Notes under the pieces: model-generated
The model's input: the letters and a program-made list of their open reading frames with translations, nothing else
Told to the model about the DNA's origin: nothing
Database searches by the model: none
NCBI GenBank assembly: GCA_029721435.1
Contig: CM056592.1
Span: 32,561,611 to 32,625,610 of the forward strand
DNA from: Gymnothorax reevesii
Taxonomy: Eukaryota; Chordata; Actinopteri; Anguilliformes; Muraenidae
Length of the DNA stretch: 64,000 nt
Direction: 5' to 3'
In this document: piece by piece, positions 53,600-64,000 of the stretch
Layout of the letters: each line of letters opens with the position of its first letter
Numbering within the stretch: position 1 is the first letter of the stretch
Made by a program: the position numbers and the translations under genes

Positions 53600-55770
53600 T
53601 TTCAGGGTAATAGGGCTTCATATGAATAATGTATCGTGACTGCATCTTGTTTCATTGCATCATCAATTTTTATTATTTGCAGGCATTTGTTTGGCATCGA
53701 TAACTGCCACCATTATTGTCACTTAAATATAGAGCCTGTTTGCGGTTTCTCACAGCCAGCTTCACCCTATTGTCCAAATGTAATGTACCAATGCACTGCT
53801 TCTCTCGTGCGAACAGTGAGGTCCTGGTGGCATTATTGGCATTGAAGTTGAGAAAGTCTCTTTTGACAAATTTCTGCTCTTCCTAAAATGCCTGCTCATG
53901 GCTATCACATAACATGCACCTGTGTTTAAATATTCTCAGAAGATCCACTCACATTGACAGACTGCAGGTGGTCCTCGCTTGCATTGCTTATGATGGGGGA
54001 AATAGGGTCCTGTGAGAGGAGAAATGAGCAGCGATGGGCAGGAATACTGCTGTTGTGGCATCAAAAGAGACTTTTTATCCGGTATACTGAGTTCACTCGA
54101 TCAAATTTAAGTTTTTTGGGTTTTCACAATAATGTGAAAAACATTAATTTGAGCTTTGTTTTTGGAGAATACAGTATAGGAATTCAGAATTATTTTGGTT
54201 TCCTGACAACATATAATTATCCCCGTCCAAAGCTGTAGCCTCTGGAACAGATCCAAACCTTAAGTACACTGATTCACGGGGGCACTTACTTCTCCTGCCA
54301 GAAAAGGAAAAAAAAGGAGGGGATGTTAGAAATGTCTTTCTTTCTCAAGGTATATTATTTCATTGCAACAGTTTGATCAGTCTTGTTAAAGGCCTTTTGC
54401 TGAGTGCATTAACACAAGCTACAAAGAAATAATTTCAAGCTTAATAATATAAAAATTAAGTCCAACACTTGATACCTGGTCCGAGCAGTTAAGGGGTACT
54501 ATGTTCCACCGTTATACCTGAATACTGCCTATTAAACCTGCAATGTGAACTTGGTGGACATACTATTACTCGTTATATAGAAATGTGTTTAGGACACATT
54601 TACGTGGACTCAAAATGAGCCATTGAAAGTGTACAATCACACCTTTTTTCACAACTAGAAGGGATGAGATCTTATATGAATAATTTTCTTTGAATACATC
54701 ATACTTGCATATTAATGAATTTCACTTCATTTTCATTCCAGAAAAAGTGATATTAATAAATAGGAAAAATGTGGAGCATTGTTATGTTTTGTTAATCAAT
54801 ATCATTTGGGTCCTACATTTGAATTTTAAAATGGAATGATGGATTATGTGAGATGAACATTGTCTTGTTGTAAGCAGGGAGTAACTACAGCGCAATAAAA
54901 AACTTTTCGCTCTCTCCCCTGCTGATTCCCACTATTTTCATTCCCCTGGCATATAATGAGAGGAAATATCGCTATCGTTCTGTCTGTCTCTCTGTCTCTG
55001 TGTGTTTGTAAACATGTTTTTGTCTGGAGCATAACTTGAAAACCATTTTTCAATAAAACTTGGCATACCCATCCACCATGCGCCAATGTTTATATCAATT
55101 TCACCACAAGATGGCGCTGTAGCAGCAAACTTTACATTTTGGCCTATAACTTATGAACTGTAAGCCTCAGAAACAAAACTCCTCACCCGAGGGGTTTGTC
55201 AACTCTTGACTGCTTGTTTTTTTACACGTTTTCACATCTTCACACCACATGTAATACGAGAGGAGAACGCAGGAACACAAAATACAGTAAAGCAGCAAAG
55301 CTTCCCCACAGTATCACCAGCACCGCACTGCATCACTGCACTGCAGCACCGCACTGGACTTTTGCTATGATGTGCTGATTGCGGAAGACTGTGCTGGTCT
55401 TAACACCAGATGTAACAGGCGCCGTGTGAGATGAGCTTCTCTTCATTAGCAGTGGTTTCCGCCTCACAACTTTAATATTTTTGTTCTGTCTCTTTCTAAC
55501 GGTGGAATCGCGAAAGGTGACCATGTCTGAGGAATGCGAGGCCTGCAGTTCAGTGCATCTTCACCTGACTCGTGTTTGTTTTTTTTGAGACTTATTGAAT
55601 GCTCCCTTCGATGCACTCTTGAAGACTTTTGATACGTCGGCCATCCTTGGAAGCGCTTTTTAGTTCTCTCCCTGTGGAGGTAATGAAGGCCCAGAATTAA
55701 AAAATAATGTTTCAACCTTTTCCAGTCACATGTATTTTAATAACTTTATCATTTCTCCCAAAATGTATTA
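53600..55770. other. 3' flank, no gene found
   Basis: AT-rich DNA without exon-like coding signal. A stretch at 54960-55190 (ctgtctgtctctctgtctc; gcataacttgaaaacca) looks like a decayed retroposon. Confidence 0.45.
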
Positions 55771-55772
55771 AC

Positions 55773-56060
55773 CTCCGTCGAGGAGGTATATGTTTTCGGT
55801 GCCGTTTGTTTGTTGGTTTGTTTGTGTACAAAATAACTCAAAAACTTATGGCCGGATTTTGATGAAATTTTGGTTGGTATTAAGTCAAGGAAGAGGTGAT
55901 TAAATTTTGGCATGTCTACGCCAAAGTACTGCTGAGATATACGCCAAAGTTCAAGATTTCAAGTCTTTCCAATGGGCCGGAGTTCCAATCGCCGTGCTTT
56001 TGGCTTTGCTGCCCCCTGGCGGAGGTTCTGCGCTCTCTGAGTGCTTGTCTAGTTCATTTT
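55773..56060 (-). mobile_element. RTE-type LINE/SINE 3' end, minus strand
   Basis: Read on the minus strand it ends in caaacaaaccaacaaac and cggaggtt; tgccccctggcggaggttct near 56011 is another common part of this fish family. Opposite in orientation to 5590-5845. Confidence 0.6.
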
Positions 56061-57863
56061 GCAATAGAATTTGCAGCTTGTCAAGGCCTTTTAACCTACT
56101 TCCCACTGCTGGAAAGGTTTTATTTACATCTTTAAGGTCAGAAAAGCAGTTTTTAATATTGTAGGACAGTGTCACACACACATTCTGCACCAGCTGGCCG
56201 ACGTGCTTCATCGCACTTATAGTGAGAGAAATATTCAAACCCAGGATGCCATGTTTTGGTCACAGCATGACATCACAAATGGAAAATATCTAGATCTGCT
56301 CCATTTTACACACATTCCCTTTCAATTCAGCTGCACATTGTAGGGATCTTTGGGATCTCAACTACAATTTAAAATCAGCCAGAGGTTTGAATACAGCACC
56401 TGCATTTGATGGCCCATATTTGGGTCTGTAAGTTTTATAGAGTAGAAGAAATATTATGATCCAGGATAGATTTTACATTTGGGTATGAATTCCAAATGAA
56501 ACCATTTATACCCTCATAAAATCCATTTTTAACATTAATCATTTGCTGTGTCTTTAAAACAGTAAAAGTGTCTAGAGAAATGCACTCCAAACAAAATTTA
56601 CAACCATACCAGGAACTGTACACAGTAGTCTTAACATCCATTTTAATCAATTTGCTTTCATAGTAATGCAAAACATTCACTGAAGAGCAGTTATATCTTA
56701 ATTTACAATCTTTGAAGACTTAATGTTCTAGGTACAGAATCAGATTTTGATATGACACTTTACACAACATTTAGGCATCATTATGAAACAGTAATGACAT
56801 ATACATCAGTAATATACATCAGTAATATTCAGGGTTATTCAATGGAGAAAAATACAAGCTGCTGATTTGGTGACTGATTACATACAAACTTAGTTGAACA
56901 TGTTATCCAGTTAAACGATCTCTGAAAAAAAAAAAGAAAGGAATTAAGAACAAAACCATTCAGGTTAATATCTGTATAAAAATAAGCGATGTGTAAAATA
57001 GGTTTAATATATTACCTGTGATTACTCTCCAACACATCTATATTATATATCCATGATATTTTTGTGCATATTCTCCCTATGAGAACATCTTTTAGTTCTG
57101 GATTGCACAGAGTGGCAATTTAAAGAATGTTTCTTTAGAAAGGAAATCCCTGTTATTTTTTTATTTTTATTATTATTCAAATAGCACAGCTATATCCACC
57201 ACAGTATCAGAAAGAAAGGCCCGGAAACACACTCACACATACCTACTGTTGCAATGGCCCCATTTTTATCTCAGCTCAGCCAACACACATACTCAGTGAT
57301 TACAATCAGCAGATTCAGATGCAAGGAAAGAAAGCCCTCTGTGAGTTACCAGTTTGAACTGAAGTTCATAACCAATGCCTCCATGTTAAATGCTCCATAG
57401 TATACAAAGCAAGGGAGCCCTGAGACAAGTGCGGTCGCCTCAGGAAACTGTGCCTGATGTCGGTGGTTTTCTGAAGTCCAGTATGGAAAATGCCCTGGTG
57501 GCTCAGTCTCCTGACGGGCGTTTTAAAACTCCAGACGCTTTGGTGTGATGTGAAGGAATTAAGACTGAGGAAGAAGGACTGAAGAGTCGTACCGCTCGTG
57601 CAGCGTGTGAGGAAATAACCTGTTCGGTCTCAACGTTGGGCATCACATTGAAAACCGTTCATCTGCAGATGTAATTTATAAAGTCAACACGCTGAAAATG
57701 CACTGAAATATTACAAACATTGTGCATTTACTATTATGTAAGTTGTTTTTCCAATGACGCATTCAAAATGGATGACTGCAGGATAGAAATGAAACGATGA
57801 ACTGCGGGGACATAAGCATGTCTACAAAAGTGCAAAGGCTTCTCTCAAAACGCTGACGCACAT

Positions 57864-57898
<35 letters not shown>

Positions 57899-59870
57899 GC
57901 AAACAGAAAAATTAAGGTTCACAAAATAAAAAATGAACAGACGCATAACATGGGAAAATGGCTTGAGGGAAAGTCAATCAGAAGGTACAGTCGCGCATTT
58001 AACCCTGTGGGCACAGATTATCACCATGGTAACCACCTGAGAGATATTCCATGTACAGAGCCCGACAGACCACATCTTACACACCGGCATGTTCTTTGCT
58101 CGTTGTCCCAGGCACATCTACGTATATTTCACAGGAATTAGTTGGAGCATCTTCACATGATCACATCACAGAAAAATATCAGACCCTTGATAGACACTTG
58201 CGAACAGAATGATCCAAGCCTTGTTCAAATGAAAAAAACTGCAGTTGGTGCCACGTGGATTGACAGGATGTGCTGCTTTGATAAAATTCCTGCCCTACAT
58301 TAAAAAAATTCCAAGAGACACAGGTGCTCTCAGCTACACCTCAGTATAAATCTGTGCAAGCGACAGTTACTCAAGTCAACTTGCGCTACTCAGACAACCA
58401 GTCAGTCCGTTTAATGAGGACAAGCCGTGGCCAACTGGCTCTGTTTGCCCTAGGCAATCTTAAATTAACACAAGCAACATACGCCTTCCTAAACCCACCC
58501 TACATACACTACAGGCCAAAGGTTTGGTAGCAAGATCAAATTTGTTACAAAAAAAGACCATAGTTTCATTGGCATACTTTATATAATAATAATGTTTATT
58601 TTGATGCAAAGAATCACTTATCTAAAAACATTTTTACTCAAATTATCAGGCCCATATTACTAGGCCCATGGTCCTAGTGCCCGCCACACTGCCGTTTCCA
58701 TCCAGTGGGCTGTAAACCATGACATAAAGTGAATAATGCAAACTTTGACTTGTCTTTTACTTTTTCACTGAAGTTGTGACTCCTCCAAATCTTCTCAACC
58801 CAAAAACTAAGCCCCTCCTTTCTTTTGTTAACATTTATTCAGCAATGGTCTGGTAACATCAGTGTATACAGTACCTAAAGGTAGATAGAGGAAAATGGTG
58901 CATATCAATGAAAGAAAAGTCTAATCATGCAGTAAATACATCCCAAAATCCATAGATTTCATAGTGGTTTCTAAGAAAGGCATTGCAAACAGAAACTTGA
59001 ATTTGCTTCCAAATTTTTGACCAGTATTGGCCTTGCTTCCAAACGTCTGGCCTGCAGTGTACATTTTTATTCTTACATAATAACGCCAGCGCATAATGTA
59101 ATCACAAGCAGAGTTGGAATCCAGCTTCTCCATTATGTACAACATATAGAATTTAAAACTTGCATGGGTTCACTGAGAGATGAAGTTTCAGAAGTCCCAA
59201 ATTTCATAAAAAGGACTGAAAGTTGATTTGTGGCTTTTTTTTATCAACCCATATCCTGTATAAAATCAGAGTCCATAATTTGAGGTGAATATCCAAAATG
59301 CAATCATGCAGTCATAAACATTAGAGAATTTGTCCTTAATGCGGACTGATTAGACATTGAGTACGTGTAAATGAGGAAATTTCCCTGAATGTGTATGATT
59401 AATTAAAAGAGGAAGCTGCCTTGGAAGTATATGTGACTTCACCCTTATAAAAGTGTCTATAAAATGGCAAAATGAGCGTAATTTAATCATTATGATCATA
59501 CAGCCTTAACACAGTTGTTTAGCATGAATATAGCAATCAAAAGTAAAGATAAACTAAAATAACCTCTCGATGAGTTCAGAGTGTTTATGTAGCTATTCTG
59601 GATCACTTTCATTCACACACAAGTTATTAATCAAAATTAACTATGGAATTATAATTTGGTCCAAAACAAAAGTGAAAGTGTGCTTAGAACGTGGACTGAA
59701 AAGGAATTAATGAAATATCTTGCACAGCCTTCCAACAAAGGATGACCTGCAGACCAAAACAGGACATAGTATATCGCATGATTGGGGGCATTTATTAATT
59801 TATAGAGTGGGTATATGCTTGTGTGTGCATTGTGCATCTATTTATTAATTTATCAGCTTAATTAACCCTC
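56061..59870. other. Intergenic sequence, no gene found
   Basis: AT-rich DNA with a (CA)n microsatellite at about 57870-57898. No splice-flanked coding segment, RNA gene or element with clear ends is visible. Confidence 0.45.
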
Positions 59871-60084
59871 TTAACCCTTAGAGCGCCATGGGCAACCATA
59901 GTTGCCCAATGGTGTAAGATATCACAATCAGATGCTGTTGAAAACCTATCATGTGGCAACTTGTTTAAAAGAGCTCCCCTGCGGGGAGCTCTTTTAAACT
60001 AGTTGCCAAATGATAGGTTTTCAACAGCTCAGGATAATTACATTCTTGGTTCCTTGAAAATGTATTCGGCGTTCAAAGGTTTAA
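59871..60084. mobile_element. TTAA-flanked palindromic MITE, copy B (214 bp)
   Basis: Starts ttaacccttagagcgcc and ends ggcgttcaaaggtttaa. The inner palindrome at 59934-60030 (gctgttgaaaacctatcatg against its complement, loop gagctcccctgcggggagctc centred near 59982) matches copy A. Length is exactly as copy A. Confidence 0.85.
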
Positions 60085-62156
60085 TTTCCATAAACTACTG
60101 TACGTCCATTTTGATTCCTTGTGAAGACAACAACCTACCAGAATACAGAACATACGTGATGTAACGATGACTAACACGGCCAACAGCCAAGACATGCACA
60201 GACGACAAGACTGCCACACTACCGTCGATTGTGTGGGCAAAGGGACGTTTCAGGATGCGATCGCACGTTTGTTTATCAGTTTCCTTGTGTAGAGCAAAGG
60301 CACTGGATGAAATTACAATTAAATACTCCCCACTGAAAAGTATTGCAAAGCAGGGAAATCATAGCAAGACGAGCAGCAGGCATCTGCAAGAAATCTCGGT
60401 ATCAGATGAAAAGATTCGGTAAAACATGGACAAACTATACGAGGATCAATATAAGGTATTAGTCAGGGCCACTTAAAGCCATGAAACGACTGAAAGCCAC
60501 GTACGATAGATGGGCAGATATTGGTAAGTCACATGTGAAAATAAAATTTAGCATATACAATGTATCGGAACAAAGGTATTTTGAATGCAATAATTTATGT
60601 AGCTCTGAAGTCGAATTTTACCAAGCTAAGAATATTTAAAAAAACCAAATAAATGAGGGGCTTTGTGCATTTCTAATGTGCAGTTTCTGTCTGAATGGTT
60701 TACAAATTACCCATTTTATTGAATCCAATGTCAGTAAATGGGTTACAATATTGTGCTTTTTTAATTTGTGTTTTTTTTTTCCAGCATTTTTGAGCCCTCA
60801 TAACTTCACATGTACAGGAGATAGCCGAATGAAACTTTCAGGGATCAAAAACACATTTGAGCTCCTTTAAAGAACTGCATCAAAAACAATTTTATACCGA
60901 CAGCAGATGCCACAATCTGAAGCCAAAATCTTGTTTTTTTTCCCAGTAATATTTTTTCTATATCCAACTTTAAGCATTAATACTCTGAGATATATTGCAA
61001 TTTCAATAACAAGACTGCAGCAACTTAATTTCTATGACATAGAGCAATAGTTTTCGGATTATCCGCTAGAGAAAAATTTAAAAAGTGCATTTTGGGTCCA
61101 CCATGTTGGATAGGTGTTTGGTAAAAAAAACAAGTTATACTACATGAAAGGTCTCATTTTTGCTTGCATTGTGACACTAGACTCAATTTCTAGCCATGAT
61201 TCCTTCTGAGTGAAAATAAGTTCGACAAGAACTTCTTTCAGGATTGTTTGATTTTATATGCAATGGCCCAAATACATTGAAAAGCATATGAATGTGCATT
61301 TGCATAGGTTTGTCCTGGAAAGATGTTTTGCATGACTGGGACCTGAAACTTGAACACTCTCACAATCGCCCGCTACCAAACGAGCGTTTTGTTCCGAGCA
61401 AATTTTTCAATTCAGAATTCCTTCAATGTGAAAAATCCTCCTTAAATGCCCAGCAACCAGAATAATAACACTGACAAATAAACATTTTGAAGTAAAGATT
61501 TGTAGTTAGCCGCAAATGCACCCTTGGTTAATGCCTTTAAAATTGATCCAAAATATAGTGATGGAAAAGTGTTCAGCTTTTCAACACTTTCGCGGTTACA
61601 GTTCGTGGGGTGTTGGTGTTAATAGGCTGAGGGTCAGAGCAGGGAGAGTTTTGGTGAGACACCGGTGCCTCTGAAGTGAAGCGACGCCGTGCGGTTCTCC
61701 GTGAGGGGGGACCTCGGGGAGAACAAGTGTGGCAGCAGACGTGCTTCAGATCTCCATGTCCACCGGCCGGATCTGTCCAGTTTTGTGTTCGTTCACCCAG
61801 AGCTCTCTGTCTTTGGCTGGATCCACAGTGTGGAGCAGCTGGTCCACCGGCTCCACCGTCTAAACCCCACAGAGACGCACGTGTTAAATCAAAGTAAAGA
61901 AAGGGAGGTCACCTGTCAGAATACTTACATTACAAAATGAAATACTCACTTTAACCAACGTAGCTGATGAGCTTCAATTTCTTTGCGTGTACTTGTACAT
62001 GAGATTAGGTGGACAATGCTCTAGTTGAAAGACCTAAGCGCTCGTAATCAAAGTTTGTTCCTAGGATGCAGTCAGCTCTCTGTTTGAAGAGCCAAGTGCT
62101 TTAAGTCCTTCAGTCAGACTTTCATGCACTGTGAAATGGGAAAACATCTTATGTAG
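60085..62156. other. Intergenic sequence, no gene found
   Basis: No coding exon, RNA gene or bounded repeat is recognised. Open frames near 61676-61940 have no domain. Confidence 0.45.
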
Positions 62157-63497
62157 TTAACCCTGTAACGCCATTTGTATCATAATTGATACACGACTTT
62201 CTGTGACCTCTATGTTATCCACATGATCAGAACTTTCTTCAGAAACCTGTAGTATGCAATCTGACTCATGTCATCTGCCTCCCAGTGACGTACCCACGCA
62301 CTCCCGCCAGCAGAGGTCAGTAGAATACCAAATCAAAGATGGCTGCTCCCATTCACCAACCTGCAGGACTTTATTTTTTAATTTTTTTGGGCTGATATCC
62401 CTGCAAATTTTGACAAAGTTACAGTAAGACTTATGACTTTTATTTTGTTACTAATACTTCAATATGAATATATACTGGATTTAAGCTACTTATAAATCTG
62501 CAACACTCTTTGCTTGTTTTATGGTAAAAATTGAGTATAAAATGTATGCATCAAATGTGATACTACAAGCATGGAACCCTAAGAGATCCACAGGAGCTGT
62601 ATTCACAAGGTTTATTTTTTCAGACAACGCAAAGGAAGTGGTATCTAGTGAAACTAGAAGACCTAAAGCAGGGATTCAACCTCATCCAGAAAGTGCCGGT
62701 GTGAGTGCAGCTTTCATCCCAACCCAGCACTTACACACCTGACACCACTAATCAACCCCAAGAGTCTTGGCTAAAGAGACTGATTAGTAGTATCGGGTGT
62801 GTAAGTGCTTGGTAGGAATGAAAGCTGAACCCACACCGGCCCTTGTTGAATAGCCCTGGCCCAAGGCATCCATTGGTGGCACCCAGGTTATGATCTCTTC
62901 TTGGGAAGGGGGCCGTGTAATTCTCCAAAGTTAGGCAAAATTTTGATGAAGAAAAAACAGTTATGGCCATTTTCACAGGGGGTCCTTTGACCTTTGACCT
63001 CAAGATATCCAAGTGAAAATAGATTACCTACGAGTCTCCCCCTAACAGACATGCTCTTTTCATGATAATCCCATACAGTTTTGAGCAAAAAAGCATGCTG
63101 TTTTTTTGCCTGCAGAATCGATGTGTTGTTTTAACCAACGGTATTTGGATACCATTGATATGCACACTGGAGCCAGAAACAATCTAAGTGTTTAAATTTG
63201 GTATGACTGGAAAATTGAGACTCTTATGATTCAATGAGCCCAAATTTATTCGATGTAACTGTAGTCCCCGAAGTAGCTATTTTGATGCAGTGAGACCAGT
63301 AGCTGAAACTTGACCTCACTGTATAAAAATATCAAATAAGATAAAAAATGAATTTCATCAAAGCAACTTAGTTTTTCAAAAAAGTTTTTAATGTTTCGTT
63401 TGAAGACCTAATACATACTTCAATTTCAAACATTTTCCATTTTTGAAAATTACAATTTTCTGGCTATAACTTTGTGGTTCAGGCTTTGCAGGGTTAA
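62157..63497. mobile_element. 1.34-kb TTAA-flanked element D
   Basis: Starts ttaaccctgtaacgcc and ends ggctttgcagggttaa, inverted copies at 13 of 16 positions. No transposase frame. It contains a hAT-like MITE (62669-62858) and a perfect DR1-type motif (tgacctttgacct at 62988-63000). Its 3' TTAA is the 5' TTAA of copy C. Confidence 0.65.
62669..62858. mobile_element. 190-bp hAT-like MITE nested in element D
   Basis: Ends cagggattcaac and gttgaatagccctg are inverted copies; inner parts gccggtgtgagtgcagcttt and gtaagtgc also pair with the other half. The flanking 8-mers match only at 5 of 8 positions. Confidence 0.7.
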
Positions 63498-63626
63498 CCC
63501 TTAGAGCGCTGAATAAATTTACAAGGAATTAAAAATGTAATTTTCCTGACCTGTTGAAAACTATCATGTGGCAACTATCTGACATCATTGGGCAACTCAA
63601 GTTGTCTTTGGCACTCTAAGGGTTAA
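63494..63626. mobile_element. TTAA-flanked MITE, copy C (133 bp, deleted)
   Basis: Starts ttaacccttagagcgctga and ends ggcactctaagggttaa. Retains only one arm of the palindrome (ctgttgaaaactatcatgtg), so it is a shortened relative of copies A and B. Confidence 0.78.
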
Positions 63627-63732
63627 ATCGATTTTCCAGATTTTTTTCAAAGGCAGTTGCGAAGGGTACAGCAGTTTTCCAAGGCATTTCAATGAAGAGA
63701 GGTACGGCAGTCCCCATTTCAAGCCCTGACCC

Positions 63733-63785
63733 CCTTACCTAACCCTTCCCCTAACCAGAATCCCTAATCCTTAACCTAATCCCTT
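63733..63785. repeat. Degenerate CCCTAA-like array
   Basis: About 50 bp of ttacctaaccc, cccctaacc and ccctaatcc variants, as at 36945 and 39948. Confidence 0.6.
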
Positions 63786-64000
63786 CCAACAGACTGCCAT
63801 ACCCATAAAATTACTGTACCTCTAGACACTGCGTTTTTTAAAAAACTGACAATTTGTGACTGGAGTACTGTTAGCACCAGGGTCTTTAATTCCTGCTTTC
63901 TTCAACTTCCATCACAGCTTATGCCCGTCACACACACAAGGATTAAGAAATAAACAAGGCCAGTATTTCCAGCAAATCTGGCACTGAGTCCTCCCAATCC

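Noticed and set aside
61676..61940. Two overlapping open frames (73 and 83 codons)
   Set aside because: No domain, no splice context, and each overlaps the other in a different frame.

Overview
This is a vertebrate genomic window, most likely from a ray-finned (teleost) fish. It carries the 3' half of one class II striated-muscle-type myosin heavy chain gene on the + strand. I place 22 coding exons between 2308 and 52986, all with GT/AG junctions and compatible phases. They sum to 3276 nt, that is 1091 residues plus a stop. The protein is nearly all coiled-coil rod (S2 and light meromyosin) and aligns without net insertion or deletion to the rod of human MYH7 from about residue 894 to its C-terminus. 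The head, neck and proximal S2 must lie upstream of the window. The C-terminus is unusual: in place of the usual short non-helical tail there is a Ser/Pro/Asp-rich extension of about 60 residues, largely from an extra last exon. I cannot say which MYH paralogue this is; the sequence is divergent from the typical fast/slow/cardiac group, and a MYH16- or MYH15-type assignment is only a guess.

The fish assignment rests on the repeats: several Tc1/mariner families in the style seen in fish genomes, RTE-type LINE 3' ends with AAAC tails, a tRNA-derived SINE, many hAT and TTAA-flanked miniature elements, and long CA/GT, TA and ATT/AGT microsatellites. Exons are GC-rich while introns and flanks are AT-rich.

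Layout. 1-2307: upstream intron with a 127-bp hairpin element and a broken hAT transposase. 2308-13070: exons 1-5, with a hairpin-bearing 53-bp minisatellite just behind exon 1, an RTE end, a SINE and a Tc1 relic in the introns. 13071-28059: a 15-kb intron packed with transposon copies. 28060-38951: exons 6-14, with a solo LTR and a repeat carrying nuclear-receptor half-sites. 38952-47937: exons 15-16 among hAT and Tc1 elements. 47938-52986: exons 17-22, with a 26-unit minisatellite right behind exon 17. 52987-64000: 3' flank with no gene that I can support, but with a family of TTAA-flanked miniature elements.

I see no operon, CRISPR array, rRNA or tRNA gene. The points most worth checking are the myosin C-terminal extension and the rearranged rod exon structure, the two minisatellites next to splice donors, and the transposon copies with clear target-site duplications (39007-39709, 44582-46814, 37571-37949, and the TTAA family at 24179, 59871, 62157 and 63494).
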